A stretch of 64,000 bases of DNA, taken from positions 62,001 to 126,000 of the forward strand of contig NZ_BDAZ01000024.1 of NCBI RefSeq assembly GCF_001612725.1, in the 5' to 3' direction. Below are positions 20,201 to 24,448 of the stretch, one piece after another. The position numbers were made by a program, and so were the translations under genes. Position 1 is the stretch's first letter, and each line of letters starts with the position of its first letter. This DNA comes from Nocardia anaemiae NBRC 100462. Lineage in GTDB: Bacteria; Actinomycetota; Actinomycetes; Mycobacteriales; Mycobacteriaceae. The notes under the pieces are model-generated. The model ran no database searches. It saw only the letters and a program-made list of their open reading frames with translations, and was not told the origin of the DNA.

Positions 20201-22551
20201 GTCTGGGCGCGGTCCGCGCTCAGCATGGCACCGACGGCGGTCACGGTGGTCTCGGTCGGACCGTATTCGTTGTACATGGACAACGAGGGTGTCCACCGCT
20301 CGATGACGTGCGGTGGACATGTGTCGCCACCGACCACGACCACCCGCAAGTCGGTCGCCGGACGCGGGTCCACCGTTGCCAGCATCGTTGGCGTCAGCGT
20401 CAGGTGGGTCACGTGCTCTTCTGCCAGCAGCTGGGTGAGCGGTTCGCCTCCGGTCACCTCGGGCGGCACGATCACCAGCGTGGATCCGCTCGCGAAGCAG
20501 GTCAGAAACTGTTCCAGGGAGGCGTCGAAACTGGGCGAGAGGGCATAGGACACGCGAGATGTCGCGTCGATGCCGTACGCGGCGGCGCGGTCGGCAACGA
20601 GATTCGCGAGGCCGGTGTGGGTGACCTGGACGCCTTTCGGCGTTCCGGTGGATCCCGAGGTATACGTCATGTAGGCGACATTGGACGGCCGTAGTGGTCG
20701 GATGCGTTCATCGTCGGAAATCGGCCGATCCGCGATGTCGGATTCCCACCGGATCGCGGGGTCGTCGAGAACCAGATGGTGTATCTCCTGCGGGAGCCGC
20801 CCGCGCAGGGCGTCCACCGTGATCGCCACTGTCGCGCCGCTGTCGGAGATCATGTGGTCGATCCGCTTCGACGGATACTCGGGGACCAGTTGGACAAACG
20901 CGGCCCCGCATTTCGCGACCGCCCACGTCGCGACGACGGATTCGACCGAGCGTCGCAGCATGATCGCCACCGCCGTGTCCGGCCCACACCCCAGAGCTAT
21001 CAGATGGCGTGCCAGCTGGGACGATCTGGTGTCCAGCTCGCGATAGGTCATCGTCTGCTCGGCCGAGACGATCGCGCACGCATGACGATTCCGGCGCGCG
21101 CTCTCGCTCAGCATTACCGGAAGCAGGCGTGTTCCGACTCCGCTGGCCCCCCGCACCGGCAGCAGCGCGGATCGTTCCGCTACTTCGAGCAGCGGCAGTC
21201 TGCTGACCGGGCAGCCCGCTCCCCCGGCGAGGAACTCATGCAGAAACATGAGGAACCGGCGGTGGTGGCCGGCGAGCTCGTCCGGGCTGTAGGCGCTCGG
21301 ATTCCCCTGGAAGTCGATACGTGTACTGTTCTTGCCCGCGCCCGGGTAGATATTGACGAAAAGGTCGGCGGTGGGCCCTGAGGTGAGGACGTTCAGGCGG
21401 CCTGTCGTGTCGCCCAGCACAACCTCGTTCTCGATCATCATGAGGTTCACGGTCGGTCCGAAGGATGCCGCCTCGTCGCGCGCAATTCCGATGTCGCGGA
21501 ATATGTCCTCTTGGCGGTAGCGCTGCCGCCGGAGCGCACTGGTCAACTCGCTGAGCACAGCGGCGATCAGTTCACCGACGGTGCGACCGGCGACCCGCAC
21601 GCGCAGCGGGACCACATTCGCCACCATCCCCCCGGAACGGCGCAGCACGGCAGAGTGCCGACCCGAAACCGGCAGGCTGAGCAATACTTCACCGCTTCCG
21701 GTCATCCGAGCGAGATAAGCGGCGAACGCCGCGACGATGGTCGAAGTCACGCTGGGGCCGTGCTCGAGCGCGACGCTTTCGAGCAGTTGCGCAGTGGCGT
21801 CCGGCAGCTCGGTGTCGACCAGCGTCGGATGGATGGTGGGCTTGCCAACGCGACCGGCCAGGCTGACAACCGCAGGCGCGTCTGCCAGATGCTCCATCCA
21901 GTATCTGCGGTCGTTGTCGAAACGCGCCGAACCCCGGTACGCCAGATCCTGCTCGACGACAGCCCTCAGGTCCTGCGCCGCGCACGGCGGCGTTGCCTCG
22001 GACTTCACCCAAGCGTTGTACAGCTCGGTAATCCGGTGCAGCATCGTCACCGCGGCAAATCCGTCGAGTGCGATATGGTGGGCGCGCTGATACCACAGGA
22101 AATGGTCCGCGCCGACCTGGAACACAATGCTCGTCACGAGGTGGTCATTCAGCAGGTCAAGCGGAGCAGAGTAATCCTGAACCATCATTCTGTGCGCAGT
22201 CGCAACCGGATCGGCGTGCTGACGCAAGTCCACGACCGAAACCTGAGCTCCATGTTCTTCGTCGATGAACTGACGCGGCTCTCCGTCGACCTCGGTCAGC
22301 CGAAGATGTCCGGATCCGAACTCGCGATCAGCGGTTCTGCATGCCTCGGCAAGCAATTCCGTGTCCAACTCGCCTGCGATCTCGACGTATTGGGCCACAG
22401 ATATCGGCGACGATTCCGCGAGATGCTGGGCAAACCAGATGCCCTGCTGCGCCGCGGTCAATGGAAGAACGAATGACGAACTGAATGGGCCGGTTTGCGA
22501 CGATCTCGACGAGTCCGGACTGCCATCGATACCGCGCTTGAATTGGTCCAT
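4432..22551 (-). CDS. five-module nonribosomal peptide synthetase, C-A-T-E-(C-A-T)4-TE
   Basis: This single gene encodes 6039 residues. Five adenylation domains each carry a TSGSTGxPKG-type core, and five carrier proteins carry GGDS or GGNS serine sites at about residues 1007, 2552, 3618, 4684 and 5727. There are five condensation domains, one epimerisation domain in module 1 and a C-terminal thioesterase with GWSLGG. Collinear logic predicts an N-capped pentapeptide with a D-residue at position 1, released by the thioesterase. The ATG has GGAGG five bases upstream. No MbtH-like protein, starter ligase, phosphopantetheinyl transferase, regulator or exporter is adjacent. Residues for substrate choice were aligned by hand to GrsA and are tentative; the modules are listed separately. 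I do not recognise the product. Confidence 0.95.
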   Translation of the reverse strand: MDQFKRGIDGSPDSSRSSQTGPFSSSFVLPLTAAQQGIWFAQHLAESSPISVAQYVEIAGELDTELLAEACRTADREFGSGHLRLTEVDGEPRQFIDEEHGAQVSVVDLRQHADPVATAHRMMVQDYSAPLDLLNDHLVTSIVFQVGADHFLWYQRAHHIALDGFAAVTMLHRITELYNAWVKSEATPPCAAQDLRAVVEQDLAYRGSARFDNDRRYWMEHLADAPAVVSLAGRVGKPTIHPTLVDTELPDATAQLLESVALEHGPSVTSTIVAAFAAYLARMTGSGEVLLSLPVSGRHSAVLRRSGGMVANVVPLRVRVAGRTVGELIAAVLSELTSALRRQRYRQEDIFRDIGIARDEAASFGPTVNLMMIENEVVLGDTTGRLNVLTSGPTADLFVNIYPGAGKNSTRIDFQGNPSAYSPDELAGHHRRFLMFLHEFLAGGAGCPVSRLPLLEVAERSALLPVRGASGVGTRLLPVMLSESARRNRHACAIVSAEQTMTYRELDTRSSQLARHLIALGCGPDTAVAIMLRRSVESVVATWAVAKCGAAFVQLVPEYPSKRIDHMISDSGATVAITVDALRGRLPQEIHHLVLDDPAIRWESDIADRPISDDERIRPLRPSNVAYMTYTSGSTGTPKGVQVTHTGLANLVADRAAAYGIDATSRVSYALSPSFDASLEQFLTCFASGSTLVIVPPEVTGGEPLTQLLAEEHVTHLTLTPTMLATVDPRPATDLRVVVVGGDTCPPHVIERWTPSLSMYNEYGPTETTVTAVGAMLSADRAQTVGAPIRGVSAMVLDRTLQPVPKGTAGELYLAGPGLARGYSHLSVETAARFVADPYGDAGERMYRTGDIARWTGDEAEMTLELLGRSDFQVKIRGYRIEPAEIDAALTAHEDVDLSVTVPVQNNVGVTVLASYVVPVSGHRVDPLELQRFARASLPPHMVPAVILALDSLPVNAFGKLDRGALPKPEFGIAPVGRAPASAREKTVARLFAEVLGVPRAGADDSFFALGGDSILSIRLVARAKAEGLSFSTRDVFVHKTVAGLAATATEARGTPELAELPGAGVGAMPLSPIMRAMLDRGHYDRFAQAALVHLPEGVDRASLMRALGFLLDRHDMLRAALRDGDSVDRYIEVLDREAVDPAAALVDVRLDRRDAAEVDRHLQQAADRLDPGNGVLVQAVWMRDRNESTPDLMWLVIHHLAVDAVSWRIILADLAQAWSLVSVGGQPHFGPVTTSFRRWVHGLVEQAPDRRSAELGRWKAVLERGDQLLGLRRLLPDRDVGATAGRVHQRIPAAVAEAILTTIPDRFHCSANDPLLAALVLALGEWRRRRGTTAAAGELISLEGHGREESAVPGVDLSATVGWFTTRFPVRIEWENIDLDDALAGGPSAGLAIKQVKEQLRAVPDNGIGYEMLRCLDSRGRAELATLPEPQISFNYLGRVGVGEYSGPWAPTTEFTALTATSDPAMALAAVLDINTIAEEGRDGLELDATWEFASQVLGGDEVDELAGLWARALGALADHVRSDTTPGFTPSDFPLTAVSQHEVDNWLREYPSMTDVWPLTALQSGLLFHMVYDRCGDDVYIVQVALTFAGQVDAERMRRAAQVLIDRHDSLRTAFVESADGPRQVVLRDAGVDWAESSVTDISDFGQQAEALRRLATADVAPFDPARPPLVRFHLVRTGADRFQLLVTNHHLVLDGWSMPLLIHELLALYTSGGDTAVLASPRSYREYLQWLQAQDRDAAIAAWREMLAGIDSPTRVTGGPDRTVTAQVGEIGLNMDATTTAAILDLGRSHGITANTVVQVAWALLVAALTGRSDVVFGNTMSQRPPQLPDVERMVGLLVNTLPVRVRLEPGETVGGLLVRVQSEQAAMLDHQHIGLAELQRATGIPDMFDTAIVLESYPLDQELLARNLSDAGLRLVAIDAHDATPYPLSLQVTPPRSSRDERMDADEPGTYTVTLKFATDRFDADAARTLLDRFELLLTQIVTDPARKVAAISSCRDAERAELLSVRGEEPVAELMLRDILWGTACRYPDAVAVRCGDTTWTYRELERRADACARLLAGHGARAESIVAVTVPRSAELVVAIWAVAKTGAAFLPLDPDNPAARIEELLSDSRIGLGVTTSAVAQGLPDTIEWLALDASASDTHDGPPRPAGSDRLSVDNAAYVIYTSGSTGKPKAVHLSHRGLADLVAAQADAFGVGPDSLVLQVASPGFDAYLSELLLAHGSGACLVVAPPEVYAGTDLEELLRSQQVSHAILTPSVLNTMDPSRIPSLISLAVVGEATGPDTVHRWGRGRRLMNHYGPTECTIWATGSDALVPGEPLTIGGPIRGTSAMVLDTWLRPVPVGVAGELYIGGPGVARGYVDRPGMTAALFVADPRSTRGERIYRTGDSVRWVRGSAGLALEYLGRCDQQIKIHGLRIEPGEIDAYVARHPDVASVATVAVQGPAGEPVLVSYVVGAPGAAVDVAALGDDLADRLPRYMNPAAIVRLDEMPRTPTGKIDRKALCERVFESHASAGRPPSTHTEQVVAQLFADVLRLDTVSADSNFFALGGDSIVSMRLVALARSAGLTFTPRDVFEGKTVAALAALAGRDAAPVTVEETQREHTSNYPLIALTEQDIDRLERQYRGLSDIWPLSPMQSGMHFDSTFDPDAGDNYTVQTMIGFSGEVDGERLRRAAQAVVDRHDILRAAFVETVAGPCQIVLDHAEIPLREIDLADSGDAESDPEAIAAADAASGFDLSAPPLLRLTLIRLDASSYRLLVTNHHVILDGWSMPLLMRELLDYYGSPAHIDSAGPAPSYREYLSWLARQDSAASKAAWAHAFSDVDSPTRVSRDAGAAGSVSAAEVTAELTADRFAELRRVAAETAVTINTAVAAAWALNLRVSTGETDVIFGAAVSGRPPELPLVDQTLGMFLTTIPVRVPLEPTMTVRELLTGIQARHARMLEHHHIGLPEIHRSVGLPELFDTVLTFQSFPVDRAALQELVDSAGLRVDELSGVDATPYPLSLVVEPQPSEDGETQGLRIILRFHERAFDTAAARRILDRFVELLRRIAANADVRLGELPLDEEPGPLWPVSDPKVAIPDTLDRMLAASTAAAEPDAIAVRCGTATMTYRQLDERSARLARVLLRHGARRGQVVASVLPRSLAATVALWAVAKTGAAFLPIDPALPSDRIEFLLSDSKTILGLTDTSTRKHLPDGADYLILDAEQTFAALDSLPAAPITDAERGGPIRRDQTAYVSYTSGSTGTPKGVLVSHRGLADIVAAQRRMLGVDRTSVVLQVASPSFDASVFELLMAHGSGGRLVVSPADVYAGPELANLIRREVISHAIVTPSALATVPCDGLDGLRVLAAAGEPVGPELVDRWAPHRAMVNVYGPTECTIWATSGDALTPGAAITIGRPVGPVAAVVLDTWLRPVPTGVAGELYLFGPGVAHGYVARMALTAARFVACPFGAPGQRMYATGDMVRRTADGELDFLGRNDFQVKVRGTRIELGEIDAVLGARADVAYAVTVPRGDAGRAVLLVSYVVPATGAEVSGDELRAALAEALPRYMVPSAVVVLDEVPLTANGKLDRERLPEPVAVVREFRAPAPGLEELVARTFEQVLDVDRVGVDDDFFALGGDSLSASLVAARIGAAMDVHVPVRSVFEAPTVGELAALAGTLSGGGRLPLLAGVRPDPVPLSLAQQRMWFLNRFEPDSAAYNIPVLLRLSGRLDTEALAAALADVMARHEVLRTIYPEVSGEPRQVVLDEPAVPVEPVRVPVDSVPDVVGEFVRRGFDVTAAVPMRVGLFELDGATGEFLLALVVHHIAGDGQSMGPLARDVMAAYAARLAGHAPDWSPLAVQYADFAWWQRQMLGTEDDRTSLMSTQLEFWRSTLAGAPDRLELPADRARPTVASLSGSRVPVQIDARLHERLLALARSHGSSLFMVIHAALATVLGRLGGSDDVVIGTPVAGRGEPALDDLVGMFVNTLALRTQVDPSEPFAELLRRTRETDLLAFEHADVPFERVVEALSPERSAARHPLFQVALAFQNVSTVDIALPDVRVTRADVDTGATQFDLQLMLSDSFGNAGVVQGISGTMTYARDLFDEATAAAIVRRLVRVLEAVADDPAAVIGDIDWLEADERSALTSRVGARTVAMPEPSGLLPEVFASAVRDNGDGLAVVAGEATLSYAQLDERSSRLARSLIRSGAGPECPVLVAAARSMESVVAWWAVVQTGAAYVPVDPGYPAARIEQMVSDSGATLGVTVSSVRAQLPDSVHWIVLDDPADAARIDASASGPIDDDERTRPLRAADIAYVVFTSGSTGVPKGVAVTHAGIADFVSSWRAEPEFQPTSRMLHFASPSFDAALMEILIAVSRAAALVVAPTGMYGGGELAEFLRVQRVTHAFLTPAALASVDPAGLDDLRLVLSGGEEVPADLVRRWAGTDIDGARRFQVLYGPTEATIVATATGALRPDDRPTIGAPVPGIQALVLDARLQPVPVGVTGELYLAGRALARGYLNLAATNAARFVAHPFGEAGRRMYRTGDVVRWNADGALEFLGRNDFQVKIRGYRVELGEIDAVLSARADVAYAVTVARQDGTGPVMLVSYAVPETGASLSGEQLRAALIEVLPSYLVPAAVMILDSIPLSPNGKLDRAALPAPVVQAKRFRAPASAVEEIVAAVFADVLDIDGPVGADDDFFELGGNSLVATRVAARLGVALDATIPASMIFEAPTVARLAARAESQADTGRVALTAQQRPQRIPLSYAQQRMWFLNQLEPGSAAYSIPILLRLSGELDLDALHAAVEDVLNRHEVLRTIYPYAEGEPSQVVLPATEVITPVTVTAIAESELAESLSAFVSMVFDVTVEAPVRVRLFELEPNEWVLAVVVHHISCDGSSLGPLARDMMTAYTAHLRGETPSLAPLPVQYADYAIWQRTVLGTEDGPESLLRAQIDYWTLELAELPVLLELPTDRPRPPTQSYAGASVPITVGADLHARLQQIARAHNTTLFMVFHAALAATLARLAGTDDIAIGSPYAGRGEPELDDLVGMFVNTLVLRTRLTPEMTFTQLLEQVRGTDLAAFGHADVPFERLVQELNPVRSHAHHPLFQVMLAFQNVGTAEFELPGLSASAMTADTDSALFDLQIMVSDSYDSTGAPAGISGAVTYASDLFDATTVTTIVDRLLRLLGALVTDAAQPVYEVDLLAADEREAVLTQWNSTDRAVPSGETLASIFADSVRAYPDRPAVTFGEQSLTYAEFASRVSRLARWLISRGVGPESLVALRMRRSLDQVTAMYAVHAAGGGYVPVDPDLPDDRIAYMLSIAAPVLELSSLDGVELSGFDDAPVTDADRLAPLRPHNVAYLLFTSGSTGRPKGVAIAHYSVVNQVRWVNETYALMPNDVVLYKSPATFDMSVWELFATLAMGAKLVITRADGHTDPAYLAETIATQRVTITAFVPSMLAVFADAVPAESLASVRTLLVGGEAFGPDVLATVRRTVPGAELHNLYGPTEFTVCATAHRVTEADSGSMPMGAPVWNARAYVLDNRLHPVPPGVAGELYLAGAQLARGYQSRPGLTAERFVPDPYGVGRRLYRTGDLVRWRRTGELEYLGRTDFQVKLRGLRIELGEIEAVLAEHPSVARAFAVVHSTGAVDYLVGYVIPTAGAIIDTAAVLAYAAAELPDYMVPTTMMVLDTVPLTAPGKLDHTRLPEPVLAVGEFRQPASWLEGEVARAFGAVLGVDRVGADDDFYALGGNSLKSVQVVSELRRELDCEIPISWMLSDPCPADLAKRIESGMRSGPAVDRTDDGFDVLLPIRTGGERAPLFCIHPAVGLSWCYRTLDRYLSDGRPIYGLQAPQIGGEVPGPTSIEEMAQRYFDEIRALQPHGPYHLLGWSLGGVIAHAIAVEMRTAGEQVALLALLDAELDGVDVSTLYTVTAGELISNLGPVMGVDFVRPDATAEEAADLIERHLGGSLGIDAARIERLTDAYNMAIRAAGRWRPAVLDSDMLYFTATRERRSDAAGHEGWEQVIRGRISVFDIDATHLAMTEPSAVAQIARILDERLE
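5230..8344 (-). other. NRPS module 5: C5 (L-L type), A5, T5
   Basis: C5 opens with IPLSYAQQRMWFLNQLEP and has HHISCDGSSLGP at about residue 4872. A5 (core at about 5346) differs from A1-A4: it has FDMSVWEL and gives the hand-read pocket D-M-W-A-L-G-L-V-C-K, which I cannot assign. T5 has GGNSLKSVQV at about 5727. Confidence 0.75.
8345..11544 (-). other. NRPS module 4: C4 (L-L type), A4, T4
   Basis: C4 opens with VPLSLAQQRMWFLNRFEP and has HHIAGDGQSMGP at about residue 3807, the common actinobacterial L-L type. A4 (core at about 4303) gives the hand-read pocket D-A-M-F-L-G-L-I-V-K, a hydrophobic pocket that suggests an aliphatic or aromatic residue. T4 has GGNSLVATRV at about 4684, the form usual before an L-L type condensation domain. 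Confidence 0.75.
11545..14749 (-). other. NRPS module 3: C3 (D-L-like), A3, T3
   Basis: C3 opens with SDIWPLSPMQSGMHF and has NHHVILDGWSM at about residue 2767, so it resembles C2 and other D-L type condensation domains although no epimerisation domain is present in module 2. A3 (core at about 3244) gives the hand-read pocket D-A-F-I-A-A-V-I-W-K. A2 and A3 share the segment YGPTECTIWAT and may be recent duplicates. T3 has GGDSLSAS at about 3618. Confidence 0.75.
14750..17959 (-). other. NRPS module 2: C2 (D-L type), A2, T2
   Basis: C2 begins with DVWPLTALQSGLLFH and has NHHLVLDGWSM at about residue 1693. This is the opening usual for condensation domains that accept a D-configured donor, which fits the epimerisation domain just before it. 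A2 (core at about 2172) gives the hand-read pocket D-A-S-I-A-V-H-I-W-K, which I cannot match to a known substrate. T2 carries GGDSIVSM at about 2552, a form usually seen before an epimerisation domain, yet a condensation domain follows directly. Confidence 0.75.
17960..22551 (-). other. NRPS module 1: starter-type C, A1, T1, epimerisation domain
   Basis: Residues 1-470 form a condensation domain with HHIALDG at about 160. Its opening, LPLTAAQQGIWFAQ and ...SVAQYVEIAGELD, and its later FGPTVNLMMI and RQRYRQEDI segments match the EntF condensation domain in order, so it may accept an aryl or acyl group from a separate carrier protein. A1 (about 480-960) gives the hand-read pocket D-A-E-T-V-G-E-V-T-K; two acidic pocket residues suggest a basic amino acid such as Lys, Orn or a diamino acid. 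T1 has GGDSI, the form usual before epimerisation domains. The E domain (about 1040-1530) has HHLAVDAVSW and FNYLGR, so residue 1 should be the D-isomer. Confidence 0.8.
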
Positions 22552-23205
22552 TTCGACCTCCGCTGATACCGTTCGTTCGAAAGATCAGGGATATTGCTAC
22601 ACAATTGCTGATTTCAGCTGTTGGAGTTATTCAACATAGTGACGGCAACTGGATCGCATGCTCGAGAACGCGCGGTCGAGGCGATCGGCACCCGCTTTCG
22701 CCGACGCACGCGCAGGCATTCCCGACGGTTGGACGTCTCAGCCATCCGGCCATCGTGAGGTCACCCCGAGCGCAAGCCCAGGGACCGAAGTCACGAAGAT
22801 TGGGTACCATCCGGCACCTCTTGGCAAATATATCGCAGACACTTGCCCTGCCTTTGAGACGGCGATAACGTGGTTGGAAGGCTGAAAAACCACGCAGAGC
22901 AGGGGCAGACAAGTAGCATAGCAAAGAGGTGGCTAATATCTAGCATGAATGTTCGGGTTAGGCTATCGACGCTTCCAGCGACCTCACGGCCCGGTAGCGA
23001 GCTTCCAAACAAACCGCGAGACCTGTTTCGAACCCCCTAGCCCAGGTCGATCGAATCCTGCGGAGATCCGTGGCCCCGACCCGCTGATGCGATTCCTCTG
23101 CGCGAGGATTGCTATCCGTTCACCACGTTCGCTTTCGCATACGTTTGAAGCGCTCTGGAGACCTCGAGGTCGCCGGAGGCGTTAGGTGCTTCCGAATTCG
23201 TTCTG

Positions 23206-23237
23206 CGAAATTTCCGTTTTCACCGAAATTTCCGTTT
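23206..23237 (+). promoter_or_regulatory. paired direct repeat, candidate operator
   Basis: CGAAATTTCCGTTT occurs twice, at 23206-23219 and 23224-23237, an 18-base period. Each copy contains the palindrome GAAATTTC. Two close copies on nearly the same helix face, about 235-265 bases upstream of the dehalogenase start and 650 bases from the NRPS start, suggest a regulator-binding site. This is inference from symmetry only. Confidence 0.4.
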
Positions 23238-23397
23238 CGCCAGGGGAAGCGTCAGCACTGGGAATAGCCGCACCGATTCTGAGCGCCCATCTGGCGCCAG
23301 CCGAAGGCCGGACCGATACACCCAGCGAAGATATTTGCCTGCGGTCGGTTCGAAATCGAGGCAGCGGTGACGCACCTCGTGCTGCAATGCCGTTACG

Positions 23398-23425
23398 GAT
23401 TGCACCCAGCTCGATCTGAATCGGA
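23398..23425 (+). repeat. 28-bp direct repeat, copy 2
   Basis: This copy is identical over 28 bases to 3428-3455. It ends 46 bases upstream of the haloalkane dehalogenase ATG. Relative to its downstream gene it is in the opposite orientation to copy 1. Confidence 0.7.
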
Positions 23426-23471
23426 CCAGAATTCTGCTCGGACCGACCACAGGGGAAGGAGACGATGAGCG

Positions 23472-24344
23472 ATGGCCGACACACCCGCCAGACCGACCTG
23501 GATCCCTGCGGATCTGTACCCGTTCGCAGACCACTTCGATGAGATCGACGGTTCACTGGTGCATTACGTGGACGAGGGCAGCGGAGCGCCGCTGATCATG
23601 CTGCACGGCAATCCGACCTGGTCGTTCCTCTACCGGGACGTGATCATCGGACTGCGCGACCAGTTCCGCTGTATCGCCGTCGACTACCCCGGGTTCGGGC
23701 TCTCCCAGGCAGCTCCCGGATACGGATTCACTCCGGCCGAGCACGCCCATGTGGTCGAGCAACTCATCACCCGACTCGACCTGCGTAACGCGACACTGCT
23801 GGTGCAGGACTGGGGTGGCCCGATCGGATTCGCCATCGCCACCCGACACCCCGACCGATTTGCCGCGTTCGTGATCGGAAACACCTGGGCTTGGCCCAAG
23901 TCCGATCCGGGCACTCAGGCGTTTTCCCGGTTCTTGGGCGGCCCGATCGGCGGCTGGCTGATCCTGCGCCGCAACTTCTTCGTCGAGCGGATCATTCCCG
24001 CGGGTGTCCGGCGCAAGAAGCTGGCACCGACGGTGATGGACGCCTACCGTGGTCCGTTCCCGACGCCGCGATCGCGTCGGCCGGTGCACGTGTTCCCGCG
24101 CGAAATCCTCGGCAGCAGAGCATTTCTCGCCGAGGTCGAACGCGGACTCGAGGCGGTGCGCAACCGCCCGGCATTGCTGGTGTGGGGCACCGATGACGTC
24201 GCGTTCCGCGCACCCGAACGCCGCCGATGGGAGGAACAGTTCGAGGACCATCGAACCGTCCTGCTGAACGGCGCCGGGCACTACATCCAGGAAGACGCCG
24301 CCGATGAGATCGTCGCCGCGATCATCGAATGGAACAAAGGCTGA
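23472..24344 (+). CDS. haloalkane dehalogenase (alpha/beta-hydrolase fold)
   Basis: The 290-residue protein should hydrolyse carbon-halogen bonds to alcohol, halide and proton in the cytoplasm. HGNPTWSFLYR (about 45-55) supplies the oxyanion hole and a halide-binding Asn. VQDWGGPIG (about 113-121) holds the nucleophile Asp followed by the halide-binding Trp. WGTDD (about 240) provides an Asp at the acid position, and GAGHYIQED (about 268-276) the catalytic His. Asn-Trp halide binding with an Asp acid late in the sequence suits the HLD-III subfamily better than HLD-I or HLD-II. The start has AAGGAG about 11 bases upstream. An enolase-superfamily gene follows after about 100 bases, perhaps in one transcript. 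The natural substrate is unknown; an epoxide hydrolase is the closest alternative but would not usually have the D-W pair. Confidence 0.88.
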   Translation: MADTPARPTWIPADLYPFADHFDEIDGSLVHYVDEGSGAPLIMLHGNPTWSFLYRDVIIGLRDQFRCIAVDYPGFGLSQAAPGYGFTPAEHAHVVEQLITRLDLRNATLLVQDWGGPIGFAIATRHPDRFAAFVIGNTWAWPKSDPGTQAFSRFLGGPIGGWLILRRNFFVERIIPAGVRRKKLAPTVMDAYRGPFPTPRSRRPVHVFPREILGSRAFLAEVERGLEAVRNRPALLVWGTDDVAFRAPERRRWEEQFEDHRTVLLNGAGHYIQEDAADEIVAAIIEWNKG

Positions 24345-24448
24345 GGAGGCCCGGCTGGAGCGCCTCAGTCTCTGGCGGCGTGTGGGAGCAGGCTCCCCGG
24401 GTATCCGCGCGGCAGGGGCATCTGCCGGAGCGAGGCGAAGGAGTGGCG

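Larger units (their letters stand above)
22552..23471. other. long intergenic region upstream of the NRPS gene
   Basis: This 920-base stretch separates the NRPS gene from the haloalkane dehalogenase gene and is less GC-rich than its surroundings near 22570-22960, as expected for promoter DNA. Short open frames in it lack good ribosome-binding sites and recognisable motifs, so I call no gene. It contains two 14-base direct repeats with an 18-base period (23206-23237), one copy of the 28-bp repeat (23398-23425), and a weak partial iron-box core, GGTTAGGCTA, at 22956-22965. Confidence 0.6.

Noticed and set aside
4498..22476. Many long plus-strand frames within the NRPS gene
   Set aside because: All are antisense to the continuous NRPS reading frame, and none has a good ribosome-binding site with a recognisable domain.
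4432..22551. Assignment of the NRPS to mycobactin/nocobactin synthesis
   Set aside because: Those pathways use several proteins with salicylate loading, cyclisation and PKS domains. None is present here.
22953..22971. Partial iron-box core GGTTAGGCTA about 400 bases upstream of the NRPS gene
   Set aside because: Only about 12 of 19 positions fit and the right arm CCTAA is absent; the distance from the gene is also large. I do not claim iron control of the NRPS from it.
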